From positions 1 through 29,504 of the forward strand of contig JACQCJ010000014.1 of the NCBI GenBank assembly GCA_016201685.1: a stretch of DNA of 29,504 nucleotides, given 5' to 3'. This DNA is from Candidatus Peregrinibacteria bacterium (GTDB lineage: Bacteria; Patescibacteriota; Gracilibacteria; Peribacterales; Peribacteraceae). A model generated the notes under the pieces. The model did no database searches. It saw nothing but the letters and a program-made list of their open reading frames with translations, and was not told where the DNA came from. The position numbers and the translations under genes were made by a program. Positions 21,357 to 28,788 of the stretch are shown here, piece by piece. Within the stretch, counting starts at the first letter, position 1; each line of letters opens with the position of its first letter.

Positions 21357-23918
21357 TCAACGTTCCCGTCCACTCACGCTGTCCAAAATCCCCTGATGCG
21401 CCTTCCGTACTTCCTCCTCGGTCAACGTCCGGTCCTTCGCGCGGTACGTGAAGCGGATCGTGAGGGCGTAGTTCCCGGGTGCGTCCTTGGAGCTCGCGAA
21501 GAGATCGACGATCTCGACTCGCTCGAGGAGATCGGAAGCATCGCGGAACGTTTCGAGCATGCGGGCTGCCTCCTCGCGCTGGTCCATCGGGAACGTGACG
21601 TCGTAGGAAATGGACGGGAACTGCGGGAGAGCGGCGGCCGTACGCACGCCCGGTTCGATCGTGAGGAGAAGGGGGAGATCGAGGAGCGATGCCGCCGTAC
21701 GCGCGGGGAGTTCGAACCGGCGAGCGATCTCCGGATGCACTTCGAAGAGGAGACCGATGGACTGGAGCGGACGCAGTTCCCCACCAGATTCTCGATTGAG
21801 GTCGCCTGCTGTGCGCGCCATCACCTGTGCCGTTCGGCCGGGATGGGCGAATGCGGAGACGGTTTCCGCGCGCGCGGTCTCCACTGCATACCCGGCTTGC
21901 GCGAGGGATGAGTCGATCGACTGCTTCAATTGAAAAAAGGGCGTCCGCTTGGGATCCCACCCTGTGGCATCGGACTGCGCCAAGAGAAAGCCGAACTCGC
22001 GGCGCTCATCTTTTCCTCTGGCGAAGACGGTGCCGATCGAGAAGATCCCTCTGCGTTCACCGCTCCCAAGCGGGTATCGCTCGATCTGTTCACACAGAGA
22101 GGGGAAAACGCTCGTGTGGAGCAGACTCAATTCTTCTCCCAAGGGATTTTCGATGCGCACCGCGGACGAGGGGTCGCGTCCCGCCTTCGTGAGAAGATCG
22201 GGGCTGACGAGTGAGAGCGGCAGGAGTTCCAGAAAACCTTCTTCCTTCAGAGCGTGTCGGATGACACCGGTGCGGAAGTCGCGCGCAGGGGGCTTCGCCG
22301 AGGCATGCGGAGGGAGTGCCGGAATGCGGTTGTAGCCGTAGATCCTCCCGATCTCTTCGATCAGATCGTGCGTGCCGCGCAGATCGCCGAGACGATGAAG
22401 AGGCGGTCGCACGGTGAAGACTTCAGAATTCGGACTTCGGACTTCGGACGGTGGCATTTTCTGTTGTCTGAACTCTGAACTCTGAACTCTCTTCCGACGA
22501 GTCTTTTTCGTCGATCCCCCCGTCCCCACGGTGCATTCGAGACTGGTAAGAATGCGGACTGCTTCGGCTTCCGGTATTTCCACTCCGAGCATGCTCGAAG
22601 CACGCGCGAGCGGAAGAGAAATCGCGGGCGGGTCGCCGTCATCGCCCCACGATTCCTTGGCGGAAACGACATTCGCGCCCGGGAGGAGTTCGAGCATCAG
22701 CGCGAGAGCGCTGAGGAATCCTTGCTCGACCACGACCCGCGGGATGCCTTTCTCGTACACCGTTGCGGCATCGGTGCGGTGGCCGGTGGCGAGGATGGCG
22801 CGGCGGATGCAGACGGGGTCGACGGCCGCGGAGTGGAGGTAGATGTGTTTGGTCGAGAACTTCGTGGAACTGCGCAGCCCTCCCATGATCCCCATGAGGT
22901 CGAAGATGCCATCGTCGTCGCTGAGGACGATGGCGCCGTCGGGGAGCTTGCGCTCCACCCCATCGAGCGTCGTGATGCGTTCATGCTTCTTCGAGAGGCG
23001 AATATGCACGTCGCCGCGCAGATCATCGGCATCGAAGGCGTGCAGCGGCATCCCCGTCTCCATGGCCACGTAGTTCGTGATGTCGACCGGGAGGCTCACG
23101 CACCGCCATCCGGTCGCCTCGAGCCTCCGGCGCATCCACTGGGGCGTTTCACCAAGCGAATCGATCGCGAGAATGCACGATGCGTAGCGCGGCACGAGGG
23201 AGGGAATGTCATTTTTGAACGCGAAGGGAATCGGTTTTTTGGCGAACATCACATTGTTCCCTGGCCGTAGAGACGCCGCATGCGGCGTCTCAATGGAACC
23301 ATTTTTGATATTCCCCGATTTCCATTCCGCCAACCCCAACGCGACCAATTCGCGCGCAATGCCAATGTGCGAGAAGAGATCGGCGCGGTGGGTGATTGCG
23401 TGATTGTCGATGTGGAACACGACGTCGGTGAACCCGAGGTAGCCACGCAGATCCTGCCCGACCCCTTCTTCTCCATCACCCAAATCGATGACCGTGCGAT
23501 CGCGCGATCGCGGAAACTGTTCCAGGAGGTCGAGCTCCTCCGCCGTGCAAATCATGCCTTCGCTCTCCACTCCCCGAATCTTCGCCTTCTCGAGTTTCAT
23601 CATTTCCTTCCCATGCCACCGGATCGTCGCGCCCGCATGCGCGAAGCAGACCCGCATGCCCGCTCGAACATTCGTCCCACCGCACACCACATTCTTCTCA
23701 CCGCGATCGGTCTGAACACGGCACACAGAAAGTTTGTCGGCATTCGGATGTTTCTCCAGAGAGAGAACACGCCCCACGCAGCAGTGATCGAGGAGAGTGC
23801 CCAGGCGCACCAATTCCTCCACTTCCCCCGTTGCCTCCGTGAGAGCATCCGCGAGACGCTGAGGATCGCGTTCTCGCAGATCGATGAAGTCCGAGAGCCA
23901 TTCGAGTGAGATCTTCAT
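21357..23918 (-). CDS. pheT: Phenylalanyl-tRNA synthetase beta subunit
   Basis: Non-catalytic partner of PheS in the tetrameric synthetase; it binds tRNA(Phe) and edits Tyr-tRNA(Phe). 853 residues, slightly long. Order: MKISLEWLSDFIDL start; an OB-fold tRNA-binding domain at about 40-150 (GRVLSLEKHPNADKLSVCRV); the B3/B4 editing core (WRCVSLPVDITNYVAMETG, MPLHAFDADDLRG); the B5 domain; LIEEIGRIYGYNRIPALPP; the synthetase-like core; and the anticodon-binding ferredoxin fold at the end (FPSISYDVTF). Two stretches absent from homologs coincide with repeats: about 208-221 (palindrome 23270-23291) and about 475-500 (heptamer array 22420-22489). pheS is not adjacent. ATG 23918 lies six bases after CATACT (23925-23930, minus strand). 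Confidence 0.97.
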   Translation of the reverse strand: MKISLEWLSDFIDLRERDPQRLADALTEATGEVEELVRLGTLLDHCCVGRVLSLEKHPNADKLSVCRVQTDRGEKNVVCGGTNVRAGMRVCFAHAGATIRWHGKEMMKLEKAKIRGVESEGMICTAEELDLLEQFPRSRDRTVIDLGDGEEGVGQDLRGYLGFTDVVFHIDNHAITHRADLFSHIGIARELVALGLAEWKSGNIKNGSIETPHAASLRPGNNVMFAKKPIPFAFKNDIPSLVPRYASCILAIDSLGETPQWMRRRLEATGWRCVSLPVDITNYVAMETGMPLHAFDADDLRGDVHIRLSKKHERITTLDGVERKLPDGAIVLSDDDGIFDLMGIMGGLRSSTKFSTKHIYLHSAAVDPVCIRRAILATGHRTDAATVYEKGIPRVVVEQGFLSALALMLELLPGANVVSAKESWGDDGDPPAISLPLARASSMLGVEIPEAEAVRILTSLECTVGTGGSTKKTRRKRVQSSEFRQQKMPPSEVRSPNSEVFTVRPPLHRLGDLRGTHDLIEEIGRIYGYNRIPALPPHASAKPPARDFRTGVIRHALKEEGFLELLPLSLVSPDLLTKAGRDPSSAVRIENPLGEELSLLHTSVFPSLCEQIERYPLGSGERRGIFSIGTVFARGKDERREFGFLLAQSDATGWDPKRTPFFQLKQSIDSSLAQAGYAVETARAETVSAFAHPGRTAQVMARTAGDLNRESGGELRPLQSIGLLFEVHPEIARRFELPARTAASLLDLPLLLTIEPGVRTAAALPQFPSISYDVTFPMDQREEAARMLETFRDASDLLERVEIVDLFASSKDAPGNYALTIRFTYRAKDRTLTEEEVRKAHQGILDSVSGRER
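22420..22489. repeat. Inverted heptamer array inside pheT
   Basis: Left units ACTTCAG, AATTCGG, ACTTCGG, ACTTCGG (22420-22447), a spacer to 22468, then TGAACTC three times (22469-22489). Read on the opposite strand the right unit is AGTTCAG, which matches the left unit at 5 of 7 positions, so the arms can pair imperfectly. It is translated in frame inside the B5 region (QSSEFRQQKMPPSEVRSPNS), just before the conserved DLIEEIGRIYGY block. Confidence 0.8.
23270..23291. repeat. 22-bp perfect palindrome inside pheT
   Basis: GAGACGCCGCA and its exact reverse complement TGCGGCGTCTC meet without a spacer. It is read in frame as SIETPHAASL within NIKNG...RPGNNV, a linker before the PheT editing domain. 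Perfect self-complementarity over 22 bases is not needed for coding and marks an inserted element. Confidence 0.8.
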
Positions 23919-23984
23919 GCGGAGAGTATGCCATGAAGCATCAAGAAAAAGGATGCAATCACGGCCTCTTCATCATCTATTCGA

Positions 23985-24182
23985 TCAGTGGCGGCGGCTG
24001 CTCAGTGCCTGGGCAAAATCTGCGTGGATTCGACGAACTCCTTGAGTCAACTCACGAATTTCCTTGCCGATTCCCTCCAACATTCTGGTCAGGTCTTTCA
24101 CTTGTTCGGTCAGAGATCGCACTCCGTTACTCATGTCACCGAGTGATTCGGGGGCCGACGACTGCGCCTCACCTGGCGGCAT
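23985..24182 (-). CDS. Small coiled-coil protein, unknown
   Basis: A 65-residue protein from ATG 24182 (MPPGEAQSSAPESLGDMSNG). A heptad-patterned helix (VRSLTEQVKDLTRMLEGIGK, then EIRELTQGVRRIHADFAQAL) ends in SSRRH. The frame stays open upstream through a hydrophobic stretch (AVLVVILLFYDIGQI), which would make it a membrane-tethered coiled coil, but that part has no ATG or GTG start and only a TTG at 24194. Either a frameshift removed an N-terminal anchor or the short form is real. It lies between pheT and the glycosylase gene. Confidence 0.45.
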   Translation of the reverse strand: MPPGEAQSSAPESLGDMSNGVRSLTEQVKDLTRMLEGIGKEIRELTQGVRRIHADFAQALSSRRH

Positions 24183-24279
24183 CAAACCGGACAATGCCTG
24201 AGCAGCTGACGAGTTGTCAATTTGCCCAATGTCGTAGAAGAGCAGAATGACGACGAGTACGGCATGATGGAGGCGACCA

Positions 24280-24840
24280 ATGTCTTCATTTCATCCTCTC
24301 CCCCGCCCCTTCTACGACCGCGATCCGGTGACGGTCACACGGGAACTCCTGGGGATGCATCTCGTACGGCGCGAGGGGACGATCGAACGGATCGGTCGCA
24401 TTGTGGAAGTGGAAGCATACCTCGGCCCGCACGACAAAGCGGCGCACTCGGCGCGAGGGAGAACCAAGCGAACCGAGGTGATGTTCGGGCCGCCCGGCCA
24501 TGCGTACATCTACCTCATTTACGGCATGCACTGCTGCCTCAATGTCGTGACCGAAGCGGAAGGACATGCATCGGCGATCCTCATCCGCGCGCTTGAGCCA
24601 GTGAAAAATCTGGACGGGAGAGCAAGCGGCCCGGGCCTCGTCTGCCGATCCCTCCACCTCGATCGCTCGTGGAACGGACACGACCTCTTGAGCGACGATC
24701 TCTTCATCGCAGAACCTGACGCTCGAGATGCGATCCGTATCATCCGTCGCCCCCGCATCGGTGTGGACTACGCTGGAAGTTGGGCAAAGAGGCTGCTTCG
24801 CTTCTACATTGCGAGGAATGAGTGGGTGTCGAGAAAGTAA
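24280..24840 (+). CDS. mpg: DNA-3-methyladenine glycosylase (AAG/MPG family)
   Basis: Monofunctional base-excision glycosylase that removes alkylated and deaminated purines. 186 residues, typical of the bacterial AAG family. ELLGMHLVRREG begins the fold. IVEVEAYLGPHDKAAHSARG carries the catalytic Glu. TEVMFGPPGHAYIYLIYGMH contains the intercalating-Tyr region, followed by CCLNVVTEAEGHASAILIRA and LEPV; then SGPGLVCRSL and PRIGVDYAG close the domain. ATG 24280 has a good Shine-Dalgarno, GGAGG at 24269-24273, six bases before it, unlike most genes here. It converges with the secreted Lys-rich protein gene. Confidence 0.96.
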   Translation: MSSFHPLPRPFYDRDPVTVTRELLGMHLVRREGTIERIGRIVEVEAYLGPHDKAAHSARGRTKRTEVMFGPPGHAYIYLIYGMHCCLNVVTEAEGHASAILIRALEPVKNLDGRASGPGLVCRSLHLDRSWNGHDLLSDDLFIAEPDARDAIRIIRRPRIGVDYAGSWAKRLLRFYIARNEWVSRK

Positions 24841-24844
24841 TCGA

Positions 24845-25228
24845 TCACTTGCATTTCCCATTGCGACAGATTTTTTTCACTGGCTTCTTCTTGGCAGAGA
24901 CCGACGAAGATTTCGAAGAAGAAAACGCCGATGATGCCTTCGGTGAAGATTTCTTGGAGAGCACTTTGGAGAAGATTTTCGAAGCAGCGGATGTGGAGGA
25001 GGAGTTCCCTCTCCTGCACAATCGGGATTTGACTCCGGCGGTGCCACACCCTTTCACATTCTTCGTGATGAGGGGAGCGATGCTCAAGGTGCCCGAAGGA
25101 TGAGACGACATCGGGAGGGGGCCGTAGAGAGTGTCATGCGAGGGTGCCGCCACGGCGGATGCGGCCAGAACAATCGCGACGAGCGCGGCGGGTATCGCGA
25201 GCGAGAGACGGCGACGCATGAACGTCAT
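24845..25228 (-). CDS. Secreted Lys/Ser-rich protein with paired cysteines, unknown
   Basis: A 127-residue protein. The signal peptide is MRRRLSLAIPAALVAIVLAA with cleavage near SAVAAPSH. The mature part is strongly basic and low complexity (ASKIFSKVLSKKSSPKASSA, FSSSKSSSVSAKKKPVKK) and ends CRNGKCK. Four cysteines remain after cleavage (KGCGTAG, SRLCRRG, ICRNGKC), allowing two disulfides. ATG 25228 or 25219 could start; the frame is open further but the signal peptide fixes the start region. The stop lies just after the convergent glycosylase gene. The function is unknown; binding to DNA, polyphosphate or an acidic cell surface would fit the charge. Confidence 0.7.
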   Translation of the reverse strand: MTFMRRRLSLAIPAALVAIVLAASAVAAPSHDTLYGPLPMSSHPSGTLSIAPLITKNVKGCGTAGVKSRLCRRGNSSSTSAASKIFSKVLSKKSSPKASSAFSSSKSSSVSAKKKPVKKICRNGKCK

Positions 25229-25318
25229 CGGAGCAGAACGTATGCTCTCTGCCTGGAGTGTGCAAGCGCTTCGGATTGTCTGTGAGGAAGGTGATGATCC
25301 ACGGTACAATGCCGTTCC

Positions 25319-25723
25319 GTGCATCGCTGGTCTCTTTTTTTCGGTCTGGTCTCGGTGATCATCGTCGCCGCGATGATGCTCCCGCGCCTCTTCGGCCTCC
25401 ATCAATCGACGCAATGGGGCGGCATGTACGTGGACGGGTGGTGCTCGCTCCTGGTGGCTCCCTCCCCCCTCCCCTCCCCCACGGTTGCGACCACCGATAT
25501 TCCCACGGCACAGGTGACGGAGAGCGACCGGCCCGTATGGTACACGCCCATGCACACCGAGGAATCGTGCGTCGCGTGGGCGCGCAGTTTCTGTGGAACA
25601 CAATCGTCGAAAGGCTGGGCGATCGCTGCCGCGTACGCGTACCTTCAGGGGACATATCTTCTCGACGGAGCGGATATTTGTACCATTCCTTCCCGACCAT
25701 CCTTCCAATGGTATCGACGCTAA
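25319..25723 (+). CDS. Membrane-anchored small protein of unknown function
   Basis: 134 residues. GTG 25319 starts VHRWSLFFGLVSVIIVAAMM, a single N-terminal membrane helix or uncleaved signal. The extracellular part has a Pro/Thr-rich linker (PSPLPSPTVATTDIPTAQV) and four cysteines (DGWCSLL, ESCVAW, SFCGTQ, DICTIP) that could form two disulfides. TACAAT (25305-25310) lies eight bases upstream, so the mRNA is probably leaderless. It overlaps the next gene by 16 bases, an operon with coupled translation. No family was recognised. Confidence 0.65.
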   Translation: MHRWSLFFGLVSVIIVAAMMLPRLFGLHQSTQWGGMYVDGWCSLLVAPSPLPSPTVATTDIPTAQVTESDRPVWYTPMHTEESCVAWARSFCGTQSSKGWAIAAAYAYLQGTYLLDGADICTIPSRPSFQWYRR

Positions 25724-26622
25724 GAGCACACATTGACCGGCTCGTTGAACGCCAGCCGAAGGACTTCTGGATCAGGGTCGTCCAAACGTTCGTGGGGCTT
25801 TTCTTCCTGGGTGCCGCGATGTTCAAGGTGACAATCTACTTCGGCCCGCACGCGCGATCACTCACCGACGACTTCGCGTACTGGACGAGGAACGGCTGGC
25901 CGCTCCATGCCTACCGCGTCATGATGGAATGGCTCTTTTCGATCCCGCATGTGATCAGTGTGCTCGAAGTGCTGACGATTCTGCTTCAAGCAATTCCCGG
26001 CTTCATGTTGGTGACAAACATCAAGCCACGACTCGCGGGGATGGCCCTTCTGCTTTTCCAGATCAACATCTTCCTCGGCACCTTCCACCAGACCGGCTTC
26101 AACGAATTCGTGGGGATGTCCCTGTGGATCGCCGCATTCTTCATGCTGCGACCGAAAACGGGACCTGCCCGCCGTAGTCCGCCCGAGGCGGACGAAGGTG
26201 GGAGATGGAATCGAAAGTTGTGGCACGCGATGACGCTCATCGTATTCCTCACAACACTCCTCTTCCTCTATAACCGCTCCCTCCAGGGCGACCCGTGGCC
26301 GAGCGCGTACGCATGGCAACGCATGCATCTGCAACAAGATGTGATGTCGACGGCCCTCTGGTGGAAGCGAATGGTGCTCGCTCTCTCGCAAGGGACGATC
26401 GGGCAGATCCTCTGGACGAGCCACTGGTGGATGGAGCTCGCGCTCTGCTTTCTTCTCCTCACGCGCTGGCGGCTCCAGGCGGGAGCTGTTCTCCTCGTCC
26501 TCGCCATTCTCCGCAGCCTCACCTGGATGAATTCCATCACGAGCCAAGGAGTGCTGACGGTGCTGTTTCTTTTCTTGTGGATGGTGCAGGAGGAGGTGAT
26601 GCAGAGAAATGTTCCCCAATAA
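25708..26622 (+). CDS. Polytopic membrane protein (DoxX/HTTM-like appearance)
   Basis: 304 residues with about six to seven membrane helices, among them VVQTFVGLFFLGAAMFKVTI, SVLEVLTILLQAIPGFMLVT, AGMALLLFQINIFLGTF, MTLIVFLTTLLFLYN, MELALCFLLLTRWRLQAGAV and LTVLFLFLWMVQEEVM. The helix arrangement resembles DoxX- or HTTM-type proteins, but no catalytic signature was recognised. It overlaps the upstream secreted-protein gene by 16 bases, so the two products probably act together in the envelope. A dispersed palindrome (26164-26201) adds PARRSPPEADEGG to a soluble loop at about residues 153-166. An intrinsic terminator follows. ATG 25708 is chosen because upstream sequence in frame belongs to the overlapping gene. 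Confidence 0.75.
   Translation: MVSTLRAHIDRLVERQPKDFWIRVVQTFVGLFFLGAAMFKVTIYFGPHARSLTDDFAYWTRNGWPLHAYRVMMEWLFSIPHVISVLEVLTILLQAIPGFMLVTNIKPRLAGMALLLFQINIFLGTFHQTGFNEFVGMSLWIAAFFMLRPKTGPARRSPPEADEGGRWNRKLWHAMTLIVFLTTLLFLYNRSLQGDPWPSAYAWQRMHLQQDVMSTALWWKRMVLALSQGTIGQILWTSHWWMELALCFLLLTRWRLQAGAVLLVLAILRSLTWMNSITSQGVLTVLFLFLWMVQEEVMQRNVPQ
26164..26201. repeat. GTCCGCC-CGA-GGCGGAC palindrome inside the membrane-protein gene
   Basis: GTCCGCC (26177-26183) and GGCGGAC (26187-26193) pair perfectly around CGA, with outer CCTGCCCGCC and GGTGGG flanks. The core TCCGCC-CGA-GGCGGA followed by CGAAGG recurs at 26862-26894 in the ABC exporter gene, and CGAAGGTGGG recurs at 17012-17021. Confidence 0.8.
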
Positions 26623-26630
26623 TGTTCGAG

Positions 26631-26665
26631 AAACATTCGCAGGGAATGTTTTTGTTTTGTTTTTG
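26631..26665 (+). terminator. Intrinsic terminator after the membrane operon
   Basis: AAACATTC (26631-26638) pairs with GAATGTTT (26644-26651) around GCAGG, followed by TTGTTTTGTTTTTG. It begins nine bases past the stop of the membrane-protein gene. Confidence 0.8.
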
Positions 26666-26668
26666 TTA

Positions 26669-26765
26669 CCTCTCCCCCCAACCCCCTCTCCGATGGAGAG
26701 GGGGAGCAATGTTCCATTGTTCCATTCCTCCCCTCCTCCCATGGAGGAGGGGTCGGGGGTGGAGG
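26669..26765. repeat. Two inverted copies of a CCCCCTCTCC...GGAGAGGGGG hairpin
   Basis: Copy 1 (26669-26706) has a perfect 10-bp stem, CCCCCTCTCC and GGAGAGGGGG around GAT. Copy 2 (26727-26765) is the same element in opposite orientation (CCCCTCCTCC, CATGGAGGAGGGG). The copies can also pair with each other (CCTCTCCCCCC with GGGGGTGGAGG). It sits between the convergent membrane operon and ABC exporter and may block read-through from both sides. Confidence 0.75.
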
Positions 26766-26796
26766 AAAACAACCCACAAAACATCATTCCCGTCTT

Positions 26797-28686
26797 TCAA
26801 CCTTCAACAATTGCATCGTCGGGTTCCTCTGAATCCTCTACATCATCTGAATCTTCCCTGTCCTCCGAAATCCGCCCGAGGCGGACGAAGGAGGATGAAT
26901 CCTCATCGTCCTCATCCCCAATGAATCCTCCCGCCTGCAATTCGTACAATTGACGGTACACGCCACTGTCCTTCTCGAGAAGCTCGCGGTGTGATCCTTC
27001 TTCGATGATCTGGCCATGCTCGATCACGAGGATGCGGTCGGCGCGCTTGATCGTGGAGAGGCGGTGTGCGATGACGATCGTCGTCCGTCCTTCCATGAGG
27101 TGGACGAGGGCATCTTGAATGTAGTCCTCCGAGAGCGAATCGAGGCTGCTCGTGGCTTCATCGAGGACGAGGATGGGCTTATCGGCGAGGATCGCCCGCG
27201 CAATCGCGACGCGTTGACGTTCTCCGCCGCTGAGTTTCACGCCGCGTTCGCCGACGAGTGTTTGGTAGCCCAGAGGAAGGACGGAGACAAATTCATGCGC
27301 GTGTGCGAGCTTGGCAGCACGTTCGATTTCCTCCATCGAAGCATCGGGCTTTCCATAGGCGATGTTCTCCGCGATCGTGCGATGGAAGAGGATCGGATCC
27401 TGGGGAACGAGCGCGATGGAACTACGCAGACTTTCCTGCGTGACCTCTGCGATGTCCACATCATCGATCGTGATGCTGCCGCTCGTGACATCGTAGAGCC
27501 GCAGGAGCAATTTGACGAACGTGCTCTTGCCCCCGCCCGAGTGCCCCACGAGCGCGATCTTCTCGCCGGGCTTGATCGCGATCGAGAGATCCGCGAACAC
27601 GGGAACGCTCTGGCGTTCGTACTGGAAGCGAACACGATCGAATGCAACAGCGCCCGCAGTGACGGTGAGGGGACGCGCGCCGGGACGATCGATGACCGAG
27701 AGCGGCTTCTGCGCGATCTCCACCATCTCCTCGCAGTGGGCGATGGCCTTGAGGTACTCGCGCGTATTGCGCCCGATTTCCTGGAGCCTGCCCCACAATT
27801 GCATGACATAGTACGTGACGACGATGAACCCGCCGACAGTGAAGCGTCCCTGCGACCATAAGCGAACCGCGAGGAGAAGGACCACGAGCTCGAGAGCGAG
27901 AAGAAAAAGAAATTGAAGAAGCTGGACACCCGTCGAAAACGCCCACGCGATCCATTGCCGCCGCTGCCATTCGCCGACGACGGTGCTGTGACGCAGATCT
28001 TCCCGCGGTTCGGCGGCGAAGGATTTGACGAGCGCGTTCGCGCTGATGGCATCCACCATACTGGCGGAGACGAGGGTGTCTTGCGCGTCGGCCCAGGTGT
28101 AGGACCACGCCGTGACCATATTGAGCGCGATCGCCATTGTTGCGTACAGCAGAATCCCGATTGTCATCGCAATGCCGATCACCGGCGCGTAGGCGAAGAG
28201 CACGATCATCAATCCGATGATCAATGCGATCGCGGGGAGGAAGTTCATCCAAATGCGGTCGAGGACTCCTTCGACGGAATCGACTCCCCGTCCGATCTTG
28301 CGCGAGGTGGCTCCGGCGAACGCGTTCACGTGGAACGACATCGAGAGACGCTGCGCCTTGGCGAACACATCGCTCCAGATCTTGGCCATCACGTGCGTCT
28401 CCACCCGCGCCAGCGCGAGGTGCGCCAATTGATCGAGGATGAGCGAGAGCGTGATCACAACGATGCCGAGCGTGACGAACATGCTCGCGCGCGCGGCGGT
28501 CGCGGCATTGCCCGCGTGCCCGTTCACGATCGTGTCGATGGCCTCCTTGTAGAAGAACGGCTGCGCCAGCCCGCCCGCGGTCGAGAGGACGATGAAGACC
28601 GTCATGACCCCGAGCATCGGGAGATGTTCGCGGACGTACCGCCACACGAAGCGGAGAACCTGTGCATGGGAAACAGGAGAAGACAT
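26797..28686 (-). CDS. ABC exporter, fused membrane and ATPase domains
   Basis: 629-residue half-transporter of the multidrug/lipid exporter type (MsbA/LmrA-like), expected to work as a homodimer in the membrane. Residues 1-320 hold six helices (LGVMTVFIVLSTAGGLAQPF, LPAIALIIGLMIVLFAYAPV, LLQFLFLLALELVVLLLAV). The ATPase has Walker A GHSGGGKST, Q-loop ALVPQDPILF, signature LSGGERQRVAIARAIL, Walker B ILVLDEATSSLD and H-loop VIAHRLSTI. The substrate is not readable. The C-terminal tail is acidic (GDEDDEDSSSF, DREDSDDVEDSEEPDD) and contains an in-frame palindrome (26862-26894) encoding SFVRLGRISE. No partner ABC gene is adjacent. Confidence 0.95.
   Translation of the reverse strand: MSSPVSHAQVLRFVWRYVREHLPMLGVMTVFIVLSTAGGLAQPFFYKEAIDTIVNGHAGNAATAARASMFVTLGIVVITLSLILDQLAHLALARVETHVMAKIWSDVFAKAQRLSMSFHVNAFAGATSRKIGRGVDSVEGVLDRIWMNFLPAIALIIGLMIVLFAYAPVIGIAMTIGILLYATMAIALNMVTAWSYTWADAQDTLVSASMVDAISANALVKSFAAEPREDLRHSTVVGEWQRRQWIAWAFSTGVQLLQFLFLLALELVVLLLAVRLWSQGRFTVGGFIVVTYYVMQLWGRLQEIGRNTREYLKAIAHCEEMVEIAQKPLSVIDRPGARPLTVTAGAVAFDRVRFQYERQSVPVFADLSIAIKPGEKIALVGHSGGGKSTFVKLLLRLYDVTSGSITIDDVDIAEVTQESLRSSIALVPQDPILFHRTIAENIAYGKPDASMEEIERAAKLAHAHEFVSVLPLGYQTLVGERGVKLSGGERQRVAIARAILADKPILVLDEATSSLDSLSEDYIQDALVHLMEGRTTIVIAHRLSTIKRADRILVIEHGQIIEEGSHRELLEKDSGVYRQLYELQAGGFIGDEDDEDSSSFVRLGRISEDREDSDDVEDSEEPDDAIVEG
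26862..26894. repeat. TCCGCC-CGA-GGCGGA palindrome in the ABC exporter tail
   Basis: TCCGCC (26871-26876) and GGCGGA (26880-26885) pair around CGA, with outer CCTCC (26862-26866) and GGAGG (26890-26894). It is the second copy of the element at 26164 and is read here from the opposite strand, in frame, within an otherwise acidic tail. Confidence 0.8.
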
Positions 28687-28738
28687 GCAAGAAAAGAACG
28701 ACGCTGAGCGAGGTTTGTTACGAAAGAAAACGGGAATA

Positions 28739-28782
28739 TTGACGTGTCAATGATCGCGCGCGTTCGCGTCAAATGGTATACT
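28739..28782 (+). promoter_or_regulatory. Operator-like dyad and -10 of the MazEF-like module
   Basis: TTGAC-GT-GTCAA (28739-28750) is an inverted repeat upstream of TATACT (28777-28782), which lies six bases before ATG 28789. The dyad is a candidate operator for autorepression. No good -35 is seen at normal spacing. Confidence 0.45.
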
Positions 28783-28788
28783 GTCGAC

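Noticed and set aside
21148..21960. 270-codon upstream extension of the adenosyltransferase frame
   Set aside because: The extension overlaps pheT and a repeat and has Arg/Ser/Pro-rich non-conserved sequence. The PduO start motif MSIVTKTGDKGHTS and a -10 hexamer place the start at 21147.
25258..25707. 150-codon N-terminal extension of the membrane protein
   Set aside because: It overlaps the convincing secreted-protein gene at 25319-25723 in another frame and looks like a shadow. ATG 25708 gives a normal membrane-protein start.
26631..26665. Attachment site or integron-like recombination site
   Set aside because: The stem followed by a T-rich run right after a stop codon is fully explained as an intrinsic terminator.
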